Part shown: in pieces, positions 1 through 5,796 of the stretch
Layout of the letters: each line of letters begins with the position of its first letter
Position numbering within the stretch: position 1 is the stretch's first letter
NCBI GenBank assembly: GCA_036564345.1
Contig: DATCOZ010000308.1
Span: forward strand, 1 to 5,963
Direction: 5' to 3'
From: UBA6019 sp036564345
Lineage (GTDB): Bacteria > Chloroflexota > Dormibacteria > Dormibacterales > Dormibacteraceae
Length of the DNA: 5,963 nucleotides
Notes under the pieces: generated by a model
The model's database searches: none
What the model saw: only the letters and a program-made list of their open reading frames with translations
What the model was told of the DNA's origin: nothing
Made by a program: the position numbers and the translations under genes

Positions 1-4
1 GGGC

Positions 5-778
5 ATGCCCCGGCCTGCCTCCTGGCCGGAGCGCTCGAACGCGGTGCCCGACCGGCCCACCGACCTCGGCTGGGCGCGGACCGAGCCCGTCCGGAGTATC
101 CGCTACGCCCTTCAGAAGGGGATGCTCATCCCCTTCACGGAGGTGATGGCGCACCCGACGGTAGAGGGCGAGGAGTGGGTCCAGGAGCTCGACCGGCCGG
201 TCATCCTGGCCTCCAACCACACCAGCCACGCGGACACTCCCCTGCTCCTCTACGCGCTCGGCGACCGCGTCCGCGAGCAGACCGTGGTGGCCGCCGCGGC
301 GGACTATTTCTACAATCGGCGCCTGGTCGGCTTCCTGACCAGCCTGTGGCTCAACACCTTTCCCTTCTCGCGCACCGGCAGCCCGCGAGAGGTGCTCCAC
401 CGCTCCAGCCAGCTGCTCAAGTCGGGCTGGAACCTGCTCGTCTTCCCCGAGGGCACCCGCTCGACGAACGGCGCCCTGCAGGAGTTCACGCCCGGCGTCG
501 GCCACCTGGCGACCGAGAACCGGGTCGACGTGATCCCGATGCACCTGCGGGGCGCCCACCGGATTATGCCCAAGGGCCGCGACCTGCCGCTGCCGGCCAA
601 GGCGACGATCCGGATCGGAAAGCCGCTCAAGGTTGCCGAGGGGGAATCCTCGCGGTCCTTTGCCGACCGGGTCGAGAAAGCGGTCCACGCTCTTGCCGAC
701 GGCACCGAGTCGGTGGAGGTCACCGGGTCGTGGATCGATCGCTGGAACGCCACCCGGCCGCGGGCGACGCGTCGCTGA
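5..778 (+). CDS. PlsC-family 1-acylglycerol-3-phosphate acyltransferase (LPLAT superfamily)
   Basis: This is a membrane-associated acyltransferase of glycerophospholipid synthesis that most likely moves an acyl group onto lysophosphatidic acid or a related lysophospholipid. The 257-residue product shows the family blocks in order: NHTSHAD at 71-77 (the HX4D catalytic pair H72 and D77), TFPFSR at 118-123, FPEGTRS at 147-153 (acceptor phosphate binding), and VIPMHLRGAH at 176-185. The region LWLNTFPF (114-121) is hydrophobic, but there is no clear long transmembrane helix, which suggests peripheral attachment. Length is typical for a free-standing PlsC protein. The frame stays open to the left edge (a sense codon precedes the ATG), and only four bases are available to look for a ribosome site. 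The gene could therefore be complete, or be the C-terminal domain of a larger fusion. The acyl acceptor cannot be told from sequence. The IF-1 gene follows 39 bp downstream on the same strand. Confidence 0.88.
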   Translation: MPRPASWPERSNAVPDRPTDLGWARTEPVRSIRYALQKGMLIPFTEVMAHPTVEGEEWVQELDRPVILASNHTSHADTPLLLYALGDRVREQTVVAAAADYFYNRRLVGFLTSLWLNTFPFSRTGSPREVLHRSSQLLKSGWNLLVFPEGTRSTNGALQEFTPGVGHLATENRVDVIPMHLRGAHRIMPKGRDLPLPAKATIRIGKPLKVAEGESSRSFADRVEKAVHALADGTESVEVTGSWIDRWNATRPRATRR

Positions 779-817
779 CAGCGGAGCCAGGTTGGCGCTC
801 AGGTAGACTTCGGACGG

Positions 818-1114
818 TTGGCAAGATCATCTCGACCGAACTCCCGCGGGCGTAAGCCGGCTCGCGCGCGCCCGACGGTGGTCGCGCCGGAGGACCAGAA
901 GGAAGAGGCGATCGCGATGGAGGCCACCGTCACCCAGGCCCTTCCCAACGCGATGTTCGAGGTCGAGCTCGAGAACGGCCACAAGCTGATCGCCTACGCC
1001 GCGGGCCGGATGCGCCGCTTCTTCATCCGGATCACGCCGGGAGACCGGATCCGGGTAGAGCTATCCCCCTACGACCTGACCCGGGGTCGAATCGTCTACC
1101 GATACCGGGACTAG
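818..1114 (+). CDS. infA: Translation initiation factor IF-1
   Basis: IF-1 binds the 30S A site during initiation. The single S1/OB-fold domain is unmistakable: ALPNAMFEVELENGHK, then GRMRRFFIRITPGDRIRVEL, then SPYDLTRGRIVYRYRD at the C-terminus. The start is uncertain. The TTG at 818 gives 98 residues with a basic, arginine-rich 25-residue extension absent from the usual ~72-residue IF-1. A GTG at 878 gives 78 residues. The ATG at 917 gives 65 residues and has the best Shine-Dalgarno, but it would remove the KEEAI stretch that aligns with the normal family N-terminus (KEDNI in E. coli). I keep 818 with low certainty on the start. The core differs from E. coli IF-1 at several normally conserved sites: the AHISGKMRKNY segment reads AYAAGRMRRFF. 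The usual neighbours map, rpmJ and rpsM are absent, so this may be a second, divergent copy. Confidence 0.88.
   Translation: MARSSRPNSRGRKPARARPTVVAPEDQKEEAIAMEATVTQALPNAMFEVELENGHKLIAYAAGRMRRFFIRITPGDRIRVELSPYDLTRGRIVYRYRD
897..908 (+). promoter_or_regulatory. Purine-rich Shine-Dalgarno-like stretch inside infA
   Basis: AGAAGGAAGAGG lies 8 nt before the in-frame ATG at 917 and is the only strong ribosome-site match near any of the three candidate infA starts. It also encodes the conserved Lys-Glu-Glu of the IF-1 N-terminus, so it may be coincidental coding sequence. It matters because it is the main argument for a short 65-residue product. Confidence 0.3.
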
Positions 1115-1136
1115 ACGCCAGGAACGAGGCCTATGT

Positions 1137-1229
1137 TTGGCCCCACCCTGCCCTCCCCGCGGGCGGGGAGGGTGAAATAGGGAGAAATAGAAACCCTCCC
1201 CATGCATGGGGAGGGCAGGGTGGGGCCAA
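1137..1229. repeat. 93-bp interspersed palindromic element with nested hairpins
   Basis: The outer arms 1137-1158 and 1208-1229 are a perfect 22-bp inverted repeat that begins TTGGCCCCACCC and ends with its complement. Inside, GGGGAGGGT (1165-1173) pairs with ACCCTCCCC (1193-1201). The element can therefore also fold as a 14-bp base stem carrying two 8-bp hairpins, CCCTCCCC/GGGGAGGG at 1151-1172 and 1194-1215, with six-base loops GCGGGC and ATGCAT. The centre has two GAAATAG copies 10 bp apart (1174 and 1184). It sits between the convergent ends of infA and the VOC gene. No T-run follows either arm, so it is not a classical intrinsic terminator, though it could still halt transcription or protect 3' ends. 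The form is that of REP/BIME-like or MITE-like intergenic repeats. No target duplication is obvious. Confidence 0.85.
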
Positions 1230-1250
1230 TCGCAAGGCCTCGGCGCTCCG

Positions 1251-1652
1251 CTAGAACAGCGACTCCGTTGCCATCAGAGTGATCACGTTTCCGTAGAGGT
1301 CCTTGATGTGGGCCTGGATCAGGCCGCTTGCCTGGAGCGTCGGGTATTCGGTGATTACCACGCCCTTCGCCTCCAGCCGCTTGATCTCGGCGTTGAGGTT
1401 GTCGGTCGTGAGCATGAAATGGGGGGCGAACCCCACCTCCGCCTGGAAGCGCGCGGCCATCTCTTCGCCGTGGACGTCCGGCCGAAGGAAGCCGAACCGC
1501 CAGTTGGCGCCGGGCAGCGCCGCCGTGGCGAAGGAGAACTCCTCATCGGCCTGGTCGGTGATCACCTTGAAGCCGAGCTTGTCGGTGTAGAAGTCGAGGG
1601 CCTCGCGAACATCGGGCACGTACATCGCGATCAGCGCGTCTGGGGTGAACAT
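1251..1652 (-). CDS. VOC-superfamily (glyoxalase/bleomycin-resistance-like) protein
   Basis: This is a 133-residue protein with two beta-alpha-beta-beta-beta modules of the vicinal oxygen chelate fold. The first module opens with LIAMYVPDVREALDFYTDKLGF. The second runs from PHFMLTTDNLNAEIKRLEAKGVVI to the closing HIKDLYGNVITLM, which matches the usual F-x-D-P-x-G-N strand. The histidine normally found in the first strand as a metal ligand is absent (Ala-Met-Tyr there), so glyoxalase I or dioxygenase activity is not supported. A stress or ligand-binding role is as likely, and the substrate is unknown. The ATG at 1652 is preferred because the fold begins within a few residues of it. A GTG at 1682 would add ten residues and overlap the divergent hydrolase gene. 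The gene diverges from the YiiX-like gene with a 23-bp gap, and its 3' end faces the palindromic element. Confidence 0.85.
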   Translation of the reverse strand: MFTPDALIAMYVPDVREALDFYTDKLGFKVITDQADEEFSFATAALPGANWRFGFLRPDVHGEEMAARFQAEVGFAPHFMLTTDNLNAEIKRLEAKGVVITEYPTLQASGLIQAHIKDLYGNVITLMATESLF

Positions 1653-1658
1653 CCTGAG

Positions 1659-1668
1659 AAGATATACC
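1659..1668. promoter_or_regulatory. Possible shared -10 region for two leaderless divergent transcripts
   Basis: The 23-bp gap between the two divergent start codons contains one A+T-rich patch, GATATA (1661-1666). On the minus strand it contributes TATCTT (1664-1659, a TANNNT -10 match) 6 nt before the VOC ATG. On the plus strand it reads TATACC (1663-1668) 7 nt before the hydrolase ATG. These distances would place both transcription starts at or next to the start codons. Neither gene has a Shine-Dalgarno at normal spacing. This is inference from spacing only, and no convincing -35 was seen. Confidence 0.35.
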
Positions 1669-1675
1669 CCAAGCG

Positions 1676-2221
1676 ATGTCACATTTTCGAGTCGAGCGTT
1701 ACGGTCCAGGCGAGCAGGCGACGAAGTTCAAGCCGGGCGATTTCATCCTGACCCACCGCAACCATGCCGTCTCCCGCATGATCCGCCTTGCCCAAAGGGT
1801 CCGCGGCCGCGAGCGCAAGTACTCCTATTGGAGCCACGCCGGGGTCATCGTTGACCAGGATGGCTCCCTGGTCGAGGCGGAGTCGAAAGGCGTCCTGCGA
1901 TCACCGCTGAGCAAATACGCGCCCGAGGAATACCACCTGGTCGATCTCGGTGACACCGCCGGCGATCGCGACCGCAAGCAGGTGGTGGCCTTCGCAGAGA
2001 GCCTCGTCGGGCAGCCGTTCGGCCTCCTGGACCTGTTCAGCGTCGGGCTTTCGCTGTTCACGGGCGCCAAGGTCAACGTCTCCTACGAGTCGCACCTGAT
2101 GTGCTCAGCGCTCGTTGCGCGCGCGCTAGAGCGCACCGACGCGATCTTCCCGGACGAGCCGTCGCACATGCTTCCGGCCGACCTCGCCCGCTTTTACGGA
2201 GTCGAGGCGCCGAGCGGCTAA
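1676..2221 (+). CDS. YiiX/YebB-like permuted NlpC/P60 cysteine hydrolase
   Basis: This is a 181-residue cysteine hydrolase of the circularly permuted papain-like NlpC/P60 group (YiiX/YebB/DUF830 type). The histidine comes before the cysteine: YWSHAGVI carries the likely catalytic H54, LVEAESKGV the acidic residues E67 and E69, and HLMCSALVARAL the likely nucleophile C143. An N-terminal PGDFIL (20-25) and the LVGQPFGLLDL segment (110-120) are also typical. There is no signal peptide or lipobox, so the protein is predicted cytosolic. That argues against a secreted cell-wall endopeptidase and for cleavage of an amide, thioester or lipid-linked substrate, which remains unidentified. The ATG at 1676 puts PGDFIL at the expected distance. 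A weak GAGAAG lies 15 nt upstream, too far for normal use. The stop codon overlaps that of the convergent glutaredoxin gene. Confidence 0.85.
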   Translation: MSHFRVERYGPGEQATKFKPGDFILTHRNHAVSRMIRLAQRVRGRERKYSYWSHAGVIVDQDGSLVEAESKGVLRSPLSKYAPEEYHLVDLGDTAGDRDRKQVVAFAESLVGQPFGLLDLFSVGLSLFTGAKVNVSYESHLMCSALVARALERTDAIFPDEPSHMLPADLARFYGVEAPSG

Positions 2222-2451
2222 GCGGCGAGCGCCTCTTCGAGCTCCAGGCGCGAGGGCTCGACCAGGACCCGGCCGTCAGGAAACAGGATGGTCGGGACGG
2301 AGCGGAAGCCGCCGTTGATCCGCTGCACGAGCTCGGCCGCTTCCGGCGCGAGATCGATGTCGATGTACTCATAGGCGATCTGCTGGGAGTCGAGCACGTG
2401 CTTTGCCATCCGGCAATCCCCGCACCACGTCGTGGCATAAACCTTGATCAC
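2218..2451 (-). CDS. Glutaredoxin/mycoredoxin-like protein with CGDC active site
   Basis: This is a 77-residue thioredoxin-fold thiol-disulfide oxidoreductase. The redox motif TTWCGDCRMAK gives C10 and C13, and the cis-proline loop is SVPTILFPDG (the substrate-contacting Val-Pro-Thr). Size and layout match short actinobacterial glutaredoxin-like proteins (mycoredoxin/NrdH group). The CGDC motif differs from the CPYC of classical glutaredoxins, so the electron donor (mycothiol, glutathione or thioredoxin reductase) is not known. Translation starts at GTG, with GGAA about 6 nt upstream as a modest ribosome site. The gene is co-directional with the truncated ALDH gene and 49 bp downstream of it, so it may be the last gene of the deoC cluster. 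Its 3' end overlaps the YiiX-like gene by 4 bp (CTAA carries both stops). Confidence 0.87.
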   Translation of the reverse strand: MIKVYATTWCGDCRMAKHVLDSQQIAYEYIDIDLAPEAAELVQRINGGFRSVPTILFPDGRVLVEPSRLELEEALAA

Positions 2452-2500
2452 ACAAGTTCCAAGCAGCTTGATCGAACGGATATTCCCAGAGGCCCCGGAT

Positions 2501-3325
2501 CTAGACGCCGATCGGGTGCCAGACCGTCTTCATCTCCATCAGGTCGGTGATCGCCTGGGGCGTCAGCCGGCCCCGCCAGCCGTTTGCCTTGACGATCCGC
2601 TTCACGTTGGCGGCGCCGGCCTCCTGGACCGCCGCCAGCTGCTCCGGCGTGCAGCCGGAGGCATCGATCGCGTTGACGTCCATGTGGGCTGCGAGCCAGG
2701 GCAGCAGCTCCCTGCGGAAGCCGCTGATGACGTTTACCACGCCGGCGGGGAAGTCCGAGGTAGCGAGCACCTCGCCCAGGGTGAGGGCGGCGAGCGGAGC
2801 CTTCTCCGAAGCCAGCGCCACGACTGTGTTGCCGCCGGCCAGGGCGGGCGCGATCCGCAAGACGAGGCCGGCAAGGGCCGGCTCCTCCGGCGCGACGACG
2901 CCGACCACGCCGGTGGGCTCAGGGATCGTGAAGTTGAAGTACGGCCCGGCGACCGGGTTGACGGTCCCCATCACCTGGGACAGCTTGTCCGTCCAGCCCG
3001 CGTACCAGACGAACGCCTCGACGGCGGAGTCGACCTCGCGGCCGGCCCGGCGCCCGCCGCCCAGCTCGGCGATGAACTGCTGGCGCCGCCCGTCGAGCAT
3101 CTCGGCGGCGCGGTAGAGCACCTGGCCCCGGTTCATCGCGGTCCTGCCCGACCAGCCGGGGAAGGCGCCGCGGGCGACCTTGACAGCGTCACGGAGGTCC
3201 TTGCGGGATCCCCGCGGCACGTTCACGTCCGCAAGCGGCTGGTAGGCGCGGCCCGACTCGGAACGGATGAACTCGCCCCCCACGTAGAGCTTGTAGGTCT
3301 TCCGGACAGCAACCCGGTCCGGCAT
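2501..3325 (-). CDS. Truncated, catalytically dead ALDH-like protein (ALDH16 C-terminal-domain-like)
   Basis: The 274-residue product aligns to roughly the N-terminal half of an aldehyde dehydrogenase and then stops. It keeps the opening YKLYVGGEFI (11-20), a VEAFVWYAGWTDKL segment (102-115), and the NAD-fold landmark LRIAPALAGGNTVV (156-169). Key residues are replaced: the PWNF oxyanion motif reads PEEP (146-149, Asn replaced by Glu), and KPAE reads LASE (171-174, losing the cofactor-binding Lys). The GSTEVG loop is gone, and both the ELGG glutamate and the catalytic cysteine region are absent. It is therefore expected to be inactive as a dehydrogenase. It looks like a maintained gene, because it has an ATG one base after the stop of the active ALDH, a GGAG 10 nt before that ATG, and an undisturbed high-GC3 frame. 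The likely role is structural or regulatory partner of the adjacent ALDH. The C-terminus KTVWHPIGV is not part of canonical ALDH. Confidence 0.85.
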   Translation of the reverse strand: MPDRVAVRKTYKLYVGGEFIRSESGRAYQPLADVNVPRGSRKDLRDAVKVARGAFPGWSGRTAMNRGQVLYRAAEMLDGRRQQFIAELGGGRRAGREVDSAVEAFVWYAGWTDKLSQVMGTVNPVAGPYFNFTIPEPTGVVGVVAPEEPALAGLVLRIAPALAGGNTVVALASEKAPLAALTLGEVLATSDFPAGVVNVISGFRRELLPWLAAHMDVNAIDASGCTPEQLAAVQEAGAANVKRIVKANGWRGRLTPQAITDLMEMKTVWHPIGV

Positions 3326-3326
3326 C

Positions 3327-4799
3327 TCAGCTCAACTCCAGGTAGGCGGCCAGCCCATGGAGGCCGCCCTCCCGGCCGAAGCCGGACTCCTTGTAGCCGC
3401 CGAACGGGGAGGTGGGGTCGAAGCGGTTGAAGGTGTTCGCCCAGACCACGCCGGCGCGCATCTGCTGGGTCATCCAGAGGATCCGCGACCCCTTCTCGGT
3501 CCAGATCCCGGCAGAGAGCCCGTAGGGCGTGTTGTTCGCCTTCTCGACGGCCTCGGCCGGTGTCCGAAAGGTGAGCACCGAAAGGACGGGGCCGAAGATC
3601 TCCTCGCGCGCGATCCGGTGCGACTGGGAGACGTTGGTGAAGATCGTCGGCGGGAACCAGAAGCCCTTGGCGGGCAGCTCGCAGGGAGGCTGGTAGATCT
3701 CGGCGCCCTCGCTCCGACCGGATTCGACTAGGCCGGTGATCTTCTCGAGCTGCGCCCGCGAGTTGATGGCGCCGATGTCGGTGTTCTTGTCGAGGGGGTC
3801 GCCCAGGCGGAGGGTGTCGACGCGTCGGCGGAGCTTCTCGAGCACGGCGTCGGCGATCGACTCCTGGACGAGGAGCCGGCTGCCGGCGCAGCAGACGTGG
3901 CCCTGGTTGAAGTAGATGCCGTTAACGATGCCCTCCACCGCCTGGTCGAGCGGGGCGTCGTCGAAGACGATGTTGGCGGCCTTGCCGCCGAGCTCGAGCG
4001 TCAGCCGCTTGCCGGTTCCCGCGGTCGAGCGCTGAATCAGCTTGCCGACCTCGGTCGAGCCGGTGAAGGCGACCTTCCTGACGTCGGGGTGCGCGACCAG
4101 GAGAGCGCCCGTCCTGCCAGCGCCGGTGATTATGTTCACCACCCCCGGCGGCAGGTCGGCCTGCTGGCAGATCTCGGCGAAGAGGAGCGCGGTCAACGGC
4201 GTCGTCTCGGCCGGCTTGAGCACGACGGTGTTGCCGGCCGCGAGGGCGGGCGCGATCTTCCACGCCAGCATCAGGAGCGGGAAATTCCAGGGGATCACCT
4301 GGCCGCACACGCCGACCGGCCGCGGAGATCGGTTGGGGAACGCCCATTCCAGCTTGTCGGCCCAGCCGCCGTAGTAGAAGAAGTGGGCGGCGGCGAGCGG
4401 CACGTCGACGTCGCGCGACTCCTTGATCGGCTTGCCGCCGTTCATCGTCTCCAACACCGCAAGCTCGCGAGCTCGCTCCTGGATGATCCGGGAGATCCTC
4501 AAGATGTAGCGGGCGCGCCGCGCGGGGTTCAGGCGGGCCCACGACTCCTGGGCCTTCGCGGCCGCCTCGACAGCGCGGTTGACGTCAGCCTCGAGCGCCT
4601 CCGCGACGTCGGCCAGCGTTTCCTCGGTGGCCGGGTTGATGGTCCCGAACCACTTGCCTGACTTCGGCTCCACGAGCTTGCCGCCGATGAAGAGCCCGTA
4701 GCGCTCGGCGATGCTGACGTGGTCGGTCGCCTCGGGAGCCGGTTGGTACTCGAAGCCGCGTGTGGCAAGCGCTGTCTCGCGCCGCTTGGTGAGCGCCAC
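3327..4799 (-). CDS. NAD(P)-dependent aldehyde dehydrogenase
   Basis: This is a complete 490-residue ALDH that oxidises an aldehyde to its acid. All core elements are present: IPWNFPL with N172, KPAET with K195, the Rossmann loop FTGSTEVG (245-252), LELGG with general base E269, the nucleophile region QGHVCCAGSR with C303 as the expected catalytic cysteine, EEIFGPV with E400, and the closing SPFGGYKESGFGRE. E198 in KPAE follows the pattern of NAD-preferring members, but cofactor choice is not certain. It starts at GTG 9 bp after the deoC stop, and no good Shine-Dalgarno is visible, which suggests translational coupling. The context points to acetaldehyde from the DeoC reaction as one natural substrate. 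The tail runs directly (1 bp) into the dead ALDH-like gene, so a two-subunit complex is plausible. Confidence 0.95.
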   Translation of the reverse strand: MALTKRRETALATRGFEYQPAPEATDHVSIAERYGLFIGGKLVEPKSGKWFGTINPATEETLADVAEALEADVNRAVEAAAKAQESWARLNPARRARYILRISRIIQERARELAVLETMNGGKPIKESRDVDVPLAAAHFFYYGGWADKLEWAFPNRSPRPVGVCGQVIPWNFPLLMLAWKIAPALAAGNTVVLKPAETTPLTALLFAEICQQADLPPGVVNIITGAGRTGALLVAHPDVRKVAFTGSTEVGKLIQRSTAGTGKRLTLELGGKAANIVFDDAPLDQAVEGIVNGIYFNQGHVCCAGSRLLVQESIADAVLEKLRRRVDTLRLGDPLDKNTDIGAINSRAQLEKITGLVESGRSEGAEIYQPPCELPAKGFWFPPTIFTNVSQSHRIAREEIFGPVLSVLTFRTPAEAVEKANNTPYGLSAGIWTEKGSRILWMTQQMRAGVVWANTFNRFDPTSPFGGYKESGFGREGGLHGLAAYLELS

Positions 4800-4808
4800 T
4801 AGGGCACT

Positions 4809-5729
4809 CTAGTCCAACGTGAAGTAGTCGCCCGACTGGTAGGCGCCCGACTTCTCCTTGGCGAGCTGCATCAGGCAGTCGTTGAGGAGGCTGGAGGCGC
4901 CGATCCGGAACCGGTCCGGGGTCATCCAGTCGGGGCCGAGGGTCTCGTGGAGGATGACCAGGTAGTGGATCGCCTGCTTCGCGGTACGGATCCCGCCGGC
5001 CGGCTTCAGGCCGACCTGCCGGCCGGTCTCACGCTGGAAGTCGCGGATCGCCTCCATCATCACCAGGGCGACCGGCGGGGTGGCTGCTGGGCTGATCTTG
5101 CCAGTCGAGGTCTTGATGAAGTCGGCTCCCGCCGCCATCGCCAGCACTGAGGCGCGCCGCACGTTGTCATAGGTGCCCAGCTCGCCGGTTTCGAGGATCA
5201 CCTTGAGATGGGCCGCCCCGGCCGCCTCCTTGATGGCGACGATCTCGTCGAAGACCTTCTGGTAGTCGCCGCCCAGGAAGGCGCCGCGGTCGATCACCAT
5301 GTCGATCTCGTCTGCCCCCGCGGCAACGGCCTCCCTCGTCTCCGCGAGCTTGATGTCGAGGAAGCTTTGGCCGGAGGGGAACGCGGTCGCGACGCTGGCC
5401 ACCCGTACCTGGCTGCCGCGCAGCTGTTCGACGGCGGGACGGATCATCGAGGGGTACACGCAGATCGCCGCCACGCTGGGGATCGACGGGTCGGTCGGAT
5501 CGGGCCGGATGCCCTTGGCGCAGAGCGCGGCGACCTTGCCCGGAGTGTCCGCGCCCTCCAGGGTGGTGAGGTCCATCATCCGGATCGCCAGCTCGAGGCC
5601 CCAGACCTTGGAAGCTTTCTTGATCGAGCGCTTACCGAGGGAGGCGGCCCGCTCCTCCACGCCGACCTGGTCGACCGTGCGGACACCTCCCATCAGGGAG
5701 CCGAGGTGCACGAGGGATGAGATCGCCAT
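4809..5729 (-). CDS. deoC: Deoxyribose-phosphate aldolase
   Basis: DeoC cleaves 2-deoxy-D-ribose-5-phosphate to D-glyceraldehyde-3-phosphate and acetaldehyde, the last step of deoxynucleoside salvage. This class I aldolase shows EIDMVID with the relay aspartate D143, FIKTSTGK with Schiff-base lysine K206, and GLKPAGGIR with K242, plus DLTTLEGADTPGK near the front and FRIGASSLLND near the end (numbered from the ATG at 5729). At 306 residues it belongs to the longer E. coli/eukaryote-like class rather than the ~220-residue Bacillus class, and it has an N-terminal extension before the barrel. The tail contains tyrosines (GAYQSGDYFTLD), reminiscent of the functional C-terminal Tyr of E. coli DeoC. 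The frame could start at GTG 5777, but that lies inside a hairpin, so ATG 5729 is preferred even though no clear ribosome site precedes it. It is the first gene of the minus-strand cluster. Confidence 0.95.
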   Translation of the reverse strand: MAISSLVHLGSLMGGVRTVDQVGVEERAASLGKRSIKKASKVWGLELAIRMMDLTTLEGADTPGKVAALCAKGIRPDPTDPSIPSVAAICVYPSMIRPAVEQLRGSQVRVASVATAFPSGQSFLDIKLAETREAVAAGADEIDMVIDRGAFLGGDYQKVFDEIVAIKEAAGAAHLKVILETGELGTYDNVRRASVLAMAAGADFIKTSTGKISPAATPPVALVMMEAIRDFQRETGRQVGLKPAGGIRTAKQAIHYLVILHETLGPDWMTPDRFRIGASSLLNDCLMQLAKEKSGAYQSGDYFTLD

Positions 5730-5737
5730 ATTCAGGC

Positions 5738-5757
5738 GGAGATTACTCTCCCGGGAG
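5738..5757 (-). promoter_or_regulatory. Putative deoC -10/operator region
   Basis: On the minus strand TAATCT (5745-5740) matches a TANNNT -10 element and ends 10 nt before the deoC ATG, which would give a very short or absent leader. It sits in the dyad GGAGA-TTAC-TCTCC (5738-5751), which overlaps a perfect 10-bp palindrome CTCCCGGGAG (5748-5757). A repressor site covering the promoter is possible, but no known deo regulator motif is recognised. No convincing -35 was seen. Confidence 0.3.
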
Positions 5758-5796
5758 GTCGTCGCCGAAAGCCCCACCCCCCTTCGGGGACCTCCC
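5753..5796. repeat. 44-nt nested hairpin between deoC and the transposase fragment
   Basis: GGGAGGTC (5753-5760) pairs perfectly with GACCTCCC (5789-5796). Inside, CCGAA (5765-5769) pairs with TTCGG (5783-5787) around a C-rich 13-base loop. The loop contains GCCCCACCC, also found at the base of the 1137-1229 element, and CTCCCCATG just after the hairpin recurs at 1197-1205 in that element. It could be a diverged interspersed repeat, an insertion-sequence end, or a terminator for the minus-strand transposase. No T-run supports the last. Confidence 0.5.

Noticed and set aside
1137..1229. Classical intrinsic terminator
   Set aside because: The stems are strong, but neither outer arm is followed by a T-run in the direction of either incoming transcript, and the nested design is more complex than a terminator needs.
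1137..1229. CRISPR-like repeat
   Set aside because: The short GAAATAG copies and the CCCTCCCC units are part of one palindrome. There are no regularly spaced repeats with unique spacers.
1206..1751. Plus-strand open frame of 181 codons over the VOC gene
   Set aside because: It starts inside the palindromic repeat and runs opposite the VOC gene into the hydrolase in another frame. It has no recognisable motif, while both overlapped genes have clear family signatures.
2501..3325. Truncated ALDH as a frameshifted pseudogene of a full ALDH
   Set aside because: Only 49 bp separate its stop from the glutaredoxin start, and they hold no ALDH C-terminal remnant. The residue losses are spread through the whole domain, the frame is intact, and the ATG has a ribosome site.
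3323..3332. Programmed frameshift joining the two ALDH genes into one ALDH16-like fusion
   Set aside because: The junction (TGA, one base, ATG) shows no slippery heptamer or downstream structure. Stop-start reinitiation explains it more simply.
2444..3430. Long plus-strand open frame (328 codons) opposite the ALDH-like genes
   Set aside because: It spans the boundary of two well-supported minus-strand ALDH genes, is rich in Arg, Gly, Pro and Ala, and shows no domain. It is a shadow created by high GC3 on the other strand. The same applies to 3897-4661 and 5208-5720.
5730..5777. GTG at 5777 as the deoC start
   Set aside because: It lies inside the 5753-5796 hairpin, the added 16 residues have no family similarity that I recognise, and the GGAGG upstream is about 13 nt away within the stem. 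ATG 5729 is simpler, though not proven.
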